This document shows positions 27,104 through 38,668 of a stretch of 64,000 bases of DNA, piece after piece. Source of the stretch: Colletotrichum lupini (lineage: Eukaryota; Ascomycota; Sordariomycetes; Glomerellales; Glomerellaceae); the NCBI RefSeq assembly GCF_023278565.1, contig NC_064681.1, positions 4,154,001-4,218,000 of the forward strand. Reading direction: 5' to 3'. Under the pieces are notes generated by a model. That model made no database searches. It was not told where the DNA came from and was given only the letters and a program-made list of their open reading frames with translations. Within the stretch, counting starts at the first letter, position 1. Each line of letters starts with the position of its first letter. Made by a program: the position numbers and the translations under genes.

Positions 27104-28806
27104 ATGGCGGCAGTCGAAGTCACCTACTCCCTTCCGAAGGATGTCAACGAGAAGAAGCTAGAGGTCCGGACCGGCTCGGACATTCGCCTCCGTAAAGAGA
27201 ACCGCGGAGCAGATGTAACATGGAACGGCACCGACCCCTTCCTTAAGCAGCCTTACTACTACACAGGTGCTCCCTGGACCCTTCTGGCAAGCGACTTGCT
27301 CCTGTTCTGCAAGAACATTGCTTTCCTACCATGCATTGTCCTACCACTCTGGTCGCAGCCCCCGGCTCGCTCCTTCAACCTCGGAGTCGATAACCGATTC
27401 AAAGAGCAGCCTCGATTTCTCGTGAGCCAGCTCCACCGACGCTTCGAAGCATGGGCTCAACGCTACTTCCACTCTGGACCCATGGACGAGCTGTACCCCT
27501 CTTGGAACAACATTCGTGACATCATTTTCCACTCCATTCTCATCGTCACTCAATCAGCCTTCTTGATCTCCCTTCCTTTTCTCTCCTTCTTCTCCTTTAA
27601 CATCTTTGTTGCCTACGTGGGCCTTTTCATCGGCATCAACTATTTGGCGTGCATCGGGCTCAATGGCTGGATGCCTGAAGGATTTATCTGGTCGGCCGAC
27701 ACTCCCGCAGCGCGAGAGTGGGAACTGAATCACCCCGAGGAAGAGTGGATTTTCCTCAACGGTGTTGCTGTCGGGTAAGGACTTTTGGCCTCAAAACACT
27801 CATTGCATGAACTAAGCATACATCTACAGCAAGAACTGGCTCCAGAGCAACATTGACCGAATTTCCGTCACTTTCCATCGGAGAGTGAAAGGTGTTCACA
27901 ACAAGACGTAGGTGAGAAGATTCTATGCTATCGAGACCCACACTGACATTGTTTACCAGTGCTGGCATCATCTTTGATGTGATCCAATGCCTCCTAGAGC
28001 GCTGCCTCTATTTCGGTACCACCGATACCCGAGTCTGTTTTTCGCACATTTCCACCGCCCTGCTCAACCAAGACAAGAAGAAAGTCATCCTCATTCTCCA
28101 CTCTCAAGGTGGACTGGAAGGAAGCATCATCCTGGACTGGCTCATCAACCAACACCCCCGTGAAGTCCTGCAAAAGCTTGAGATCTACACCTTCGGCAAC
28201 GCCGCAAACCACTTCAACAACCCCCGCACCAAGAGGGACCACGGCATTCCCAGACCCAAGGGTCGTGCCATCCGCCACATTGAGCACTACGCCAACTCGA
28301 AAGACTTTGTCTCTCGGTGGGGTGTCCTCCACTTCAAGAAGCAGACTGCCAAGAGAGATGGACGCTTTCTCGGGCTTGGAGAAATCGCCGGTCTTATTTC
28401 CGTCAACAAGAAGACAGAGGTCATCAAGGCCGTGGGGAAGACTGAGCCGAAGCAGGCGAATCACCTCAGTCCTGACTGGAACGAGTTTGAGGGTGCGCTT
28501 ATTGAGCGACCTGGTTCTGGTCATCAGTTCAACCAGCACTATCTTGACAACATCTTTCCTCTTGACAATAATTTGAGCAAGGTCCAAACAAATGGGGATG
28601 GTTCGCCCCTCCCAGGCACCTTCATGGCGTCCCGTACCAAGGTTCACAATGATCCTTGGAAGATTGATGAGCAGCGCAATCTCACGAACGGGGTTGATGG
28701 TACTGCTCACCATCATCTCAACGGTGTGGTTGAAGGACCCAAGGTGTATGAGGTCAGCCGGCTTTGGAAGTTTGTCAACGGCCGACGACCAGAGGACTAC
28801 TCTTGA
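27104..28806 (+). CDS. Membrane-associated serine hydrolase-like protein (lipase-type fold), uncharacterised
   Basis: Three exons (27104-27774, 27830-27907, 27960-28806) encode 531 residues. The start is the ATG at 27104; the frame extends slightly upstream only from a GTG. Residues about 145-195 form one or two hydrophobic segments (LISLPFLSFFSFNIFVAYVGLFIGINYLACI). Exon three carries a lipase-like nucleophile elbow ILHSQGGLEGS (GxSxG-like, HSQGG), preceded by a strand-like VILIL, then LEIYTFGNAANHF, and HIEHYANSKDFVSRWG, where the catalytic acid and His could lie. This resembles DUF676-like alpha/beta hydrolases in fungal genomes. Substrate and location are unknown; a lipid or ester at a membrane is plausible. 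It is transcribed divergently from the GMC-hydrolase fusion, 1.9 kb away, which may or may not mean shared control. Confidence 0.78.
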
Positions 28807-29127
28807 GAAGGTCCGTGGGCTGTTATCCCAGAGAAGAGCAGCTTATTAGGTACATGTCGGTCAGACTAGCGTTAAGTAAGGTAGTTTCGGATAACTACCG
28901 ATAATATTCAAGTAATTGGAACGCTTCTGTAGACTTATTCGGATATATAAATCTTTAATAGCAAAATAGTCGTTGATATTTGGCCGGTCGGTATGACCCG
29001 ACTATGCACAGTTGATATCTAGCACGAAGTCCCAGAGTCTTTTGCTGACTATCTAAGGTAGGAGATCTTCTCGATTCTACTTGCGTGTTGCCTGCCACGG
29101 TCTCGCATCCTGCCTCACGGCATATGA
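28807..29127. other. Short convergent intergenic region
   Basis: This stretch lies between two convergent genes. It is AT-rich in places and I see no gene or terminator motif that I can support. Confidence 0.5.
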
Positions 29128-29800
29128 TCATTGTGACGAAGCTCTTTGCCGCTTATGGTCATCTGAATCATCGACATCGGACCCGGCTGCTCTCTCATTG
29201 CTGCTCTCCTGGCCACCAGTCTCTTCGCCACCGGATCCAGACCCAGACCCGGATCCTTTGCTCTTCTCCTCATTGCTGAAGGACTCGTAATCCTCCGAGT
29301 CGGATGTAACTGAAACCTCTTCAGATGTTTGATCTTGCTGGGGCTCTTGATACTGCTGCTGCTGCTGCTGCTGTGCTTCCGTTACCTCTTGCTCGACACG
29401 TGTCTTCACCATGGCTTTGGCCGTCGACTCTCCTTCCGACCCGCTCTCATCTCTTATCGCATGCGGAGAGATCTGGCTCATCAACCTTGCCTGCATCGCA
29501 CTCTCGCCGGCCTGCTAGACAGTCAGTAGCCATCATTCAGGGCAACACACTCCCGAACACATACTGGAGACAGAATGCCCTCCAATATACTTTATGTCTG
29601 GGATGGGATCGCTGCGACGGGAATGAGAGGATAAAACAACTCACAACCAAGGTGACCGTGTTCCTCAAAGCGTCAGACTCCCTCCGAAGCCGAGCCCTCT
29701 GCTCTGGAGATAATTGAGGAGTCTCAACATCGAACGGTCCACGAACCCTTGTGGGGTCTGAGGTCCCTGCAGATCCCCAAGCACCGTGATTGCCACTCAT
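29128..29800 (-). CDS. Small acidic, polyQ-containing protein of unknown function
   Basis: Two exons (29800-29645 and 29514-29128) give 180 residues. The start is the ATG at 29800 (MSGNHGAWGSAG). The longer open frame upstream begins with GTG and includes likely 5' UTR, with a TATATA stretch near 29935-29941. The N-terminal part has PFDVETPQLSPEQRARLRRE followed by ALRNTVTLV, a short charged helix probably conserved among filamentous fungi. The second exon encodes a run of seven glutamines from a CTG/CAG microsatellite, then an acidic low-complexity tail rich in Ser, Glu and Gly with a GSGSGSG repeat and basic end KRQRASSQ. The tail is likely disordered, and nuclear localisation is possible. 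The acceptor is a TAGCAG tandem, so a form lacking one Gln is also possible. I do not recognise the family. Confidence 0.65.
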
Positions 29801-30692
29801 ATTTATGGTCCAATTACCGCTTCTCGATGGTGAAGTCGACGTTCCGGATGTTTGGTTTCCTGCCTCAGTATACCTACGAGACACTCCTATCCGATACTGG
29901 ACTGATACGAAGCCATCGCTCACAGCGAGTTCTTATATATATTGCCATAAACACCCGCACTACTCTATGCCTCGGCTCCTACTGCGATACTCGACCTTTG
30001 GACTCTAAGCTACGTACAAACAGTCTTCTTTCAAAAATGATTCCTTTCACGATCTTACCGCCCGGCCAAGCGCTGGACTCGCGAGGCAGAGCATTTGATC
30101 AGTTCTGCCGTCAGCTCGTTTTTCACACCCGTGAGATGACTATTCAACTTTCCGATTTCTTTGGCTAATAATAAAGCGAAACTGATCACAGTGTGGTGGG
30201 CGGTGAAGTAAATCAAGCCCAAAAGAACAAACACAGTGTACCGACAAACAGAAAGTCCAGCTTTGAGTGCCCACCAGACTTTCCATGATCAAGGGGGAAG
30301 CATGTCACACTTTTCTTCAACAAAGGACCAAGTTCCGACCATGAGGTCTTCGAATCGTATTCGAGATGGCTGTGAGGCGGCAGCTTCATCCTCATTGGAG
30401 CGATACCCGCCAACAAGCGAGGGTTCCACGACTCCATCGCTTATGGCGACACCGCCAAGATACTATCCTGTAGCACAACTGAGCAACGAGTATAACGATG
30501 GGTTCCAATCGATGATGAGGTAGGTAGAGTCCTATCCGCAACAGTACCAATGTATTGCAAAAACATCGACTACTTTTGCGGTTCGTGTGTGTCAATACTT
30601 CAGCTCACGTCGCAATTCTCTATCGTCCGACCATGTAATGTTGCGGTGTTGTAGCCGGCAATAACGCGGCATACACATCGGCGCCATGATTA
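29801..30692. other. Intergenic, flank of second Fot1-like element
   Basis: The region contains the 5' side of the polyQ gene, the doubtful exon at 30302-30523 and about 170 bp leading to the transposon border. Nothing else is supported. Confidence 0.45.
30302..30523 (+). CDS. Possible orphan first exon or small ORF, unrecognised
   Basis: A 73-codon frame from an ATG (MSHFSSTKDQVPTMRSSN) ends with SNEYNDGFQSMM, where AG|GTAGGT could be a splice donor. The composition (Ser, Pro, charged) resembles disordered N-termini of fungal proteins. A Fot1-like element begins 170 bp further on. If this is a real first exon, its remaining exons are not visible beyond the element, so the gene may have been cut. 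It may equally be chance. Confidence 0.22.
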   Translation: MSHFSSTKDQVPTMRSSNRIRDGCEAAASSSLERYPPTSEGSTTPSLMATPPRYYPVAQLSNEYNDGFQSMMR

Positions 30693-32562
30693 AGTCGACC
30701 CACCCCCTTTTGGCCACCCCATTTCTCCATCCTAGCCACCGTATTAAAACCCTACCCACGATTTTCAAACCACCATAACAATTACAAAAATCGTCTAAAT
30801 ACAATTCTTTTTTATATACTTATTTATTAATATATAATAGTCTTATATATTAAAAATAAAGTTATTCGGGCTCTTAAGGCTATTAAAAGAGGTCTCTTAG
30901 TTAATTAGGCCTCGATTAAGTTCGGAGTTCTAAGGTTAACTCTTCGTAATTATAAGAGAGGCTACTAGACGAAAGTAATAGTATTTATAGACCTCTAGAG
31001 GCTTTTTTTATAATAAGAAGACTAGCTAGCTTAGTAAGTTCGTATTTAGTATAATCTAAGCGTTATATTAATTTACGAATAGCTTATAGAATTCGCTAAG
31101 TAAGTTCTAAGATCTTAAGGGGATATAAATCCTCTTAAAAAGAGATAAATAGACGCTTTTTTAAGGAGGAACTTATTAATTAAGGTCTAGAGAAGTCGTA
31201 CTATCGATTCGAGGCGTTTAAATAAGGCTATTACTAATATAATTAAGTTATAGTTTAGATTACTTAATATACTAAAAATTAGCGATATTAAATAAGCTAA
31301 TAAGTATAATATAAATAAGACTAGTATTCTAGAGGGTAAGGGATTTAATAGCCTAGTTTTAGGTAAAGTAGAGACTATAATAGTACGAAAAAAAGAGCTT
31401 AGTTTACGTACTTAGGTATTTATAATTAAGTATATCTTTATTAATAATCGAGCTATTAAACTATTAGTTATATATAAGGGAAAGTCAGTATAATAATAGT
31501 GGTTTCTATTTAAACTTAACCCTTATACTAATTAGGAGTTTATAGTAATAGGTAATAGCTAAACGACCGATAAGACTACCCTTAAGTAGTTAAAAATAGT
31601 ATTCTTATTATAAACTAAGACCCCCCCCCTTAGGGGGCTTAGTATACTTAATAAGCTTTGACTATTAGTTCTAAATAGCTATAGGAGTTATATAATAATA
31701 GAATTTATATAAGAATGCTATAAAAACAACGTCTATTTACTATTTTTATTACTATATACTTCTTATATCCTCTAGCCGTTAGATATAGCTATTTTTAGAC
31801 CTATAAAGTCTAAGTATAAGAAGGAGCTTAGTAAGGAGGATATAGTAAATCATTCTATTATTATTAGAAAGCGGTACTTCTTAAGCTGCTATTAAAAAGC
31901 TCGTTTAGCTAGTCTAACGTTATTAAATATACGAAGTAGGTAGAAAGTAACTAGACTATATCCCCCTAATATAGCTAGACTACTTACTAATTTAATAATC
32001 CTACCTAACTTAGTTATACTAATTAAAAAGACCGCAAATACTAGGTAAGTGACTAGTAATATTAGAAAAGCTATTAACTAGGTATTAGCGGCGTCTATTA
32101 TTAACTAGTTAATACTTAGGAAGGCTAGCGAGCTTTATAATTAGTTAAAGTTATTTATAGAGCTTAGTCTAGACTATAATACTTAACGACTACTATTTAG
32201 AAAGGTAAAAAAGGTATTTAGCGAGTAGGCCTACTATTTAATAGTATTTTAGTACTATATTCGAGTTTTAAAAGCTAAAGTTAACTAATTAAGGCCGTGG
32301 AAAAAGAAGAGTATATTAATAAACTTAAATATTAAGTTTGCGAATATTTAGAATATATAAAGAGCTTAAGAAGACTCTAGCGACCGTCTAGTTAGTCCTA
32401 GTTAACTCGTAGGGGTTAAATTACCTAGGGAGAATAATAACTATATTATTATAATAGTAGAAGATAGTTAATTAATTGAGTATAGTTAGTAGCGATATTT
32501 TGATACTATGTTTTGATAGGGTGGCTAAAAGGGGGGGGTGGCTAAAAGGGGGTGGGTCGACT
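30693..32562 (+). mobile_element. Fot1/pogo-like DNA transposon, copy 2, RIP-degraded
   Basis: The element is 1,870 bp with the same AGTCGACC termini as the copy at 7396, flanked by TA (30691-30692 and 32563-32564). It is 17 bp shorter than copy 1 because its left terminal repeat has one CCCCTTTTGGCCACCCC unit instead of two. Internal differences are almost all C/T and G/A. The first ~90 bp are less mutated than in copy 1 (for example CCATCCTAGCCACC against CTATCCTAGCTACC). The same transposase relics are present near 31660-31850, including FQPLDIAIF-like text in plus-strand translation. No intact frame remains. It lies 142 bp upstream of the MmgE/PrpD start codon. Confidence 0.88.
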
Positions 32563-32704
32563 TACCGGCTCTCCAGCATCGCCGACCTCGCTCCGACGAA
32601 CGACCCTTCAATTACCATATATAAAATCATAAAAAAAACATCAAACATCAACCAGAGCACATCAAGCTGCAACATACACTCCTCCCAAGCCAAATGACGT
32701 CATC

Positions 32705-34120
32705 ATGGCAACCCTCAGCACCGCAACGTGGATAGCCTCACTCACCCACAACGACCTCCCTCAGGGCGTTAGAGAAGCAGCCGTACGCTCCTTCTACAAC
32801 TGGGTCGGCTGCGCCATCGGCGGAAGCTCTCATCCGACAACCCTGACGGCAACCAAAGCCCTCTCGCCCTTTTTCGGAAAGGAAACTTCTTCAGTACTTG
32901 GATTCGATCGTCGCATCGATGCGCAACACGCCGCTCTCGTCAACGGCATCGCGTCGCATGTTCACGATTACGATGACACGCATCTCGAGACGATTGTTCA
33001 TCCGACTGGATGCGTCGCGTCCGCGCTGCTGAGTTACGCAGAGACGCTGCAGCGCCCAGTCACGGGGGAGGAATTCATCACGGCATTGGTCGCCGGCATC
33101 GAGGTTGAGTGCAAGGTAGCCTTGGCCGTATACCCAGAGCACTATGATATCGGATGGTACCATCCTCTCACTCTTCCCACGTTCACATAATTGCGGAGGC
33201 TAACACTTCTTTCAAGGCACATCACAAGCACAACAGGCTCCATCGGCGCCGCCGCTGCCATCGCAAAACTCCTCGCCCTCCCGGCAGACAAGACAGCCCA
33301 CGCCATCGGTCTTGCCGCAACACAAGTCACTGGCCTACGCGAGATGTTTGGCTCTGACACGAAATCCTTTCACGTCGGACGCGCGGCTCAGAATGGGCTT
33401 CTTGCTGCCGTCTTAGCTGCAGAAGGATTCACGAGTTCACCCAAGGCCCTGGAAGCTGAGCGGGGCTGGGCCAAGGTCGTCAGTACGAAGGAAAACTTGA
33501 ATGAGCTTGTTCAGAGTCTTGGACAGGGAAGACCGGGGAAGTGGGAGATTGAGAAGAATTCGTTCAAGCCTTTTCCGTGTGGCATCGTTATCCATCCGGT
33601 TATTACGGGCGCTGTATGGCTGCATCACGAACTGAAGAGACGAGGCATCTCCACGGAGGAGGTCGCGAGCGTCGACGTTACGGTTCATTATCTTGTGCTC
33701 GAGCTCACTGGTAAGAAAACACCAAAGGATGGTCTTGAAGCCAAGTTCAGCGTTTACCATGGCGGCGCGGTGGGCCTGTTGTATGGGAGGGCGACTGTAG
33801 TTGAGTACGAGGACGGGCTTGTCACCAGCGCGCCTGTTGTTAGCTTGAGAGACCGTTTCAAAGCTACAGTTGACGATTCTATGAAGGCCGATGAGTGTCA
33901 TTTGGTGGTCAAGCTGCGTGGTGTCCAGGAACCGATCGAGAGGCACGTCGACCATGCCCTTGGAAGCGTCAAGGTGCCTATGTCTGATGACCAGCTGACG
34001 GAGAAGTTCATCGCGCAGGCAGCGCTTCAGGTTGGCGCGGAAAAGGCAGAGAAGGCAAGTCAGTGGTGTTGGGGTGTGGTTGGATCAGGGGACATGAGAG
34101 AGCTTGGAGGGATTGTCTAG
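32705..34120 (+). CDS. MmgE/PrpD family protein (2-methylcitrate dehydratase / cis-aconitate decarboxylase-like)
   Basis: Two exons (32705-33156 and 33217-34120) encode 451 residues, the normal family length. Family members act on tricarboxylic acids: PrpD dehydrates 2-methylcitrate in propionate breakdown, and CadA/IRG1 decarboxylates cis-aconitate to itaconate. Signatures include VRSFYNWVGCAIGGS, the metal/substrate region HVHDYDDTH near residue 80, IHPT/VHPTGCVASALLSYAE, and the C-terminal lobe with KPFPCGIVIHPVITGA. The intron join gives HYDIGW|HITSTTGSIGAAAA, in phase and typical of the family. There is no mitochondrial presequence, unlike methylcitrate dehydratases, so a cytosolic or secondary-metabolic role is more likely. 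No transporter or citrate synthase gene is nearby. The promoter has been shortened to about 140 bp by the Fot1-like insertion. Confidence 0.88.
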
Positions 34121-34569
34121 TTTCAGTTGGTAGTCTGCCTTCCATGGTTCAGCACTCACCTATTGACCCCAGTGCCTGAATTACCTCGATGATTTGGCTA
34201 GCAAAGTAACTCTTCATGTTCTGTTGGCAAGACCAAGGGCCAAAGCGACCAGTTCTCTAGTAGATACAAGCTTTTTACCTCTCCTTTGAGAAGACAATGA
34301 ATGCAACGCTGCATTTGTACACAGTCTCAGTGCCAAGAAGGCATACACAAGTGCTCGTGAATATCTCCAATCAGAACAATGACTCTTCTGGCACAATGGC
34401 CGGAAACCAGAGTATCTCGTTTCCCCATCCCAATGGCCTGCCGTATGTGAACCCTTATCTTGCATTCCCAAAGTGAAGGCACCATCCTGCAGCATTGCCC
34501 GTTGAGTGCATCTGGGCTTAGCGCACAGTGACGTTGATAGGGCGCACCGTTGGCGAATGGAAGGCCCAG
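34121..34569. other. Convergent intergenic region, nothing seen
   Basis: A gap of 449 bp lies between two convergent stop codons. There are only random frames. Confidence 0.55.
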
Positions 34570-35265
34570 TTAGTTGTAGTGAAAATCGAGACCCTCAGAT
34601 GCGTCCACGCGTTCGGGCCAGACCCAGTCGTCGGCCACAGAAGATTCAGAAAGCTCTGAGTCTTCTTCTGGAATGGTCTCCAGATGGCTGCAGAGAGGCT
34701 CCCACTCCATAGATGAGCCAGAGGTATCTGTCGAAGGAGACTCGTGACTAGCATCGATCTCGACCTGGTTGCAGCGGTACATCATCATGCGCTGAGCCCT
34801 CTCGGTCTGGTAGTAAGTCTCGGCAACCATGAACTTGATGTCACTCTCATCATCTGCGTCGTAGGCAATATCGTCAACGATGCTTGGCAAAATCTCCTTG
34901 TTGGGCGTGGATGAACCCCCGGTGGTGAATTTCAGCTGGCCCTAGTGAGTTTCCAGCCGGTCAGCTCAAGTTACCGTGCAGTTCTTTGAAGCTCTGATTG
35001 CTTGAGTGAGAAAGAAATGGGAATATCATCATACTTGGTTCTCTGGGATCTTGGAGTCATCTCTCTCGCAGCCCTGCTTGGGGTGGTCCCTGGTCTGACG
35101 GGGCAAAGTATTCTTAGTGGCCTTGGCTAGAGAGTCTGGGTCATTCGAATTTCCAGTATGGCCGTTTGAGGTCTTCTCGGGGCTGTGGACTCGGGCCTTT
35201 TTCTTGCAAGGCTGAGGGGCGAGATCATCGTGTATGTCGGACATGGTCTTGTTCTTGGATGCCAT
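34570..35265 (-). CDS. Acidic hypothetical protein, probably nuclear
   Basis: Two exons (35265-35035 and 34941-34570) encode 200 residues. The first exon is basic and polar, with a candidate nuclear signal (KKKARVHSPEK). The second is strongly acidic (DDIAYDADDESDIKF; IPEEDSELSESS) with a central segment AETYYQTERAQRMMMYRCNQVE that may form a helix, and ends DDWVWPERVDASEGLDFHYN. Splicing joins ENQ to GQLKFTTGGSSTP in phase 0 with GTATGA and CTAG borders. I know no named domain here. Composition and motifs suggest a disordered nuclear or regulatory protein, which is inference only. Confidence 0.6.
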
Positions 35266-37511
35266 TTTGCGCAGTTGATGCGAAGGAAATGTTGCTTGCT
35301 CGAGTTGAAATGCAGAGGAGTTGTAATCGTAATTGGGATGAAAGTGAGGAAATGCTGGTGTGTTTTGGTGGAAAGTGTGCGAGATGAGTGCATTGGTGGG
35401 ATATGGATGAGGCGAAGGTTGTGATCATTCCATCTTCGGTGGAAGAGATGTGGGGCATCACTTTGCCGGCTCCCAAGAAAAGGTCAGAGGTACGCTGGAC
35501 TGCTGCACGTGACGCAGGATTTCAATGAAAAGGTGGGAAGGAGCTGCCTAGGGAAGTAGCTGTCGGGAAAGGGAAGGAAGCAAAAAGAGGAGAGTAAAAG
35601 CATACCCTACCTACCTACAACTTGTCCACGAAGCTGTCTCATTTCAGTGGGCATAGCTTATACGATTGAACGTAAGGTAAAATGCTGGCCAGAACTATCC
35701 GAAGCCTGCTATTATCCGCTACTCTAAGGTAGGCAGGTACCTTAATCAATTATAAAGCAAAATATATACAAATAATCAAGGGCCAAAGGTCTAGAAAACA
35801 AAAGAGTTCACCCCCCCGGTGCTGAACTGGGGGCTACATCTCTAGTGCTCATGCTGGGATTCGAACTCGTGTGCTCTCGTATGCGCTAAGCCTGTCGTCG
35901 AGTAGGCTGGTTGGCGAATTGATTGTTGACCATGAACCGTTCCACCACCACGCCACAGTTTGACCTGAACCCCGGCCTAGGGGTCGCCTGCTGCGCTGGT
36001 GACAGAAACAGAGTTGAGGGTGTATATGAAGGTCTCAATCCATCGGATGAGAGTCTGCTGGTACGTATCCATGGATCCTCAGGTGCGAGGGTGGTAAGGT
36101 GCTGACACGGAGCCATTGAGGTGCCTCCTTCCCGCAAAACATTTTCTCGGATGGACCCACCTAAACGACCACCTCACACGCCGTACTTCTAGTGCTCAAT
36201 GTACTTTGCCGTGGAAGTTGAAGGCCTTACTTCTTCTTCTCATTAAACTTGTCAGAAAGCCTTGATCCCACCATGGCACTCTTGAAGCCTTGACCGTAAA
36301 CACCTTACTGACCCCACGAAAACATATCTCGGCGCCGGCGTGGTCCTCAGTAACCTCCTCGCTTCTACTGAAGAGAATAATGTAAGGTGCGATGGTGACT
36401 TTGACGATAGTATTTTACACACGGACTCTGATACGAATAGGAGACAGATTCTCTATCTAGGCCACTTTGTGATTTTTCTTTTTCTTTTTATTTGGCCCGG
36501 AATCAAGTGGATCTTCTTTACGACAAGAAATTTACTTGAGGTATCCTATTTCACCCTTCTAAACAGCTACTGCATTCTTCTTCAGGAGAACAGGCAAACA
36601 TCAAAAAAGTAACGTATCACACAAACCCTGAGTGACATTCCTCTGTTCATATTCTACAGGTGAATCGCGTACCGCTCTCGAGATATTCGCCCAAGTGCAT
36701 TTTAATGTTCGCCGGACGTTGGGTTGACTGTCACTCGTCGATTCTGGTTGGTCAGAGCTGCGTGTGGTGGGGCACCCCACGCTGTACCTGCACTTTGTAC
36801 TACGTACTTCGTGCTTCTAAGGTAGAGGATCGATCGTACCTTTCCATCTTCAGATGCCTCCGGCCGCCTAAAGGTAATTCCAACGACCTGGAGTTTCTGG
36901 CCCAGGGAACCATTCCCAGAATCAGAAGACCCTTTGCTCGAAGTTTTTCTCTCGCTATTCTGTGGTGCTTAATAATTTGCGTCTGAAGCTATGTTACGGA
37001 GCTTGGTGACGTTACGTAGGCAGTTGAGGACAAGACTGGCAGCCGGCAGGTACTGTGGGCCCACGGCGAGTACCCTTTCCTTCCCATGGTGACGCTGGTC
37101 ATCGGAAAGGAAGGAAGGGAAAATTCCAACCATTTCTCTTCCAATCCAAAGCGACAACATTTTACCATCGCTTGATCGTTCAGCTTACACATTCTGACTT
37201 CAATTAGAGGAGCGTGCGAAATCCGGTGCGACAAATGATTCCAGGCACCCCAGGCCCCACTGCAAAGGTCGACGCCAAGTCGGGGTAAAGCTGGCCGAAG
37301 AGTGAGGGGCATTTTGCCTTGCGCTGTGGAAATTAGGCGACCACTCATCTCACCAACTCTTACCTAGGTGCTCGATTTCCATCAACCGCCTTGCCAGGTT
37401 TGCCTTAAGGTTACGGTTTACGAATAATCCAACACCTGAAACCAGATCGCCGGCCTTTTTCTTCCCTCGATGGGCCCCTAGCCCTCAGCTGCGAACTTCT
37501 TGACATCCAAC
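35266..37511. other. Long intergenic region, no gene supported
   Basis: The region is 2.2 kb between divergent genes. It contains a tRNA B-box-like segment near 35850-35875 that does not fold as a tRNA, a C-run at 35812-35818, and short frames that lack splice or domain support. Confidence 0.5.
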
Positions 37512-38668
37512 ATGTCGCGCACACCGTGAGTGCATGTACTTGCTCTAGGTCCCGCCAAGAGTATGAAGCGCCCAAGCTCACCACATCACGCTCTCAGGAG
37601 CCATGTCTTAGTCACTGGCGCTACAGGATTCATTGGCGCGCACGTCGTAGATGTTCTCCTGTCCCGAGGGCTCAGGGTCCGCGGAGCCACCCGATCTCTC
37701 GCCAAAGGGAATGCCATGATCAAGGATCGGCCCGAGTACGCCGGCAAGCTCGAGTTTGTCCAAATTAGTGATTTTGAGAAACTTGGTGTCTTCTCTGAAG
37801 CCATCAAAGATGTCGACACCGTGGTTCACGTCGCCAGTGTGAGGATTCTCCTGACGCTATAGAGGCCAACATCGCTTGAAATTTTGTTAATTGTTTCATG
37901 CAGCCATTTACCTACGACACCAAAGACAACGAGAAGGAATTGATTATACCAGCCATCAACGGTGTCCGCTCTATCCTTGAAGCAGCCGTCACCAATCCCA
38001 AGATCACTCGAGTGGTCATTACTTCCTCCTTCGCCTCAGTCCTCGACGTCAACCGCAAGGCACCACCATACTTTACATACACGGGGGAAGATTGGAACCC
38101 CTTGACCTACGAAGAAGCCGCATCTCCGGAAACAAGCGCCGTAGTTGCATACCGAGGTTCCAAGAAATTCGCAGAAAAAGCAGCGTGGAATTTCATACAG
38201 GAGCACAACCCCCGCTTCGACATCGTGACGCTGTGTCCGCCAATGACGTTTGGTCCCGTGGTTCACCCCGTAAGCAGCGCCGACAAACTGAACGAATCCA
38301 ACGCAATGCTGTGGAAGATTGCAAGCGGACAGAAGCCCCTGCCTGTTGCTCGAGTCCCATTCTGGATTGATGTCAGAGATCTTGCGGTGGCGCACGTGGA
38401 AGCGCTCTTTAGACCGGAGGTGGGTAACAGGAGGTTTGTTCCGGCCGCTAAGGATCGCTTTTCATATGGTCTGGCTGCCAAGATCATTGAAGGCAACTTT
38501 GATTGGGCCAAGGGCAAGGTCGCGCGGGAAGAACAAGCGATCGACACTTCGCATGGACTGGATGGGGAGACGGTCGTGAGAGAGCTGGGCCTCGAGTACC
38601 GAACTTTTGATCAAACGGTCGTCGACCTCATTGACCAGGTTACGAAAATGGAAGGCGGGACAGTATGA
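37512..38668 (+). CDS. NAD(P)-dependent epimerase/ketoreductase (extended SDR, dihydroflavonol reductase-like)
   Basis: Three exons (37512-37525, 37598-37838, 37904-38668) give 339 residues. A 14 bp first exon (MSRTP) is spliced with a GTGAGT donor to SHVLVTGATGFIGAHVV. This yields the usual compact N-terminus; reading through instead would start from MKRPSSPHH inside the intron. The Rossmann motif TGATGFIG lies near residues 11-18, DVDTVVHVAS is the NAD-proximal strand, and the catalytic Tyr-Lys pair is YRGSK (Y168, K172) with upstream ITSSFASV supplying the Ser. The family includes dihydroflavonol reductases, GRE2-type methylglyoxal reductases and carbonyl reductases for natural products. 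The substrate cannot be inferred. Neighbours do not form a clear cluster. Confidence 0.88.

Noticed and set aside
35840..35900. tRNA-like B box (GAGTTCGAATCCC on the minus strand) with a box A-like TAGCGCATACG
   Set aside because: The spacing between the boxes is too short and neither the T-stem nor an acceptor stem pairs, so it is not a tRNA; at most a chance match or tRNA-derived remnant.
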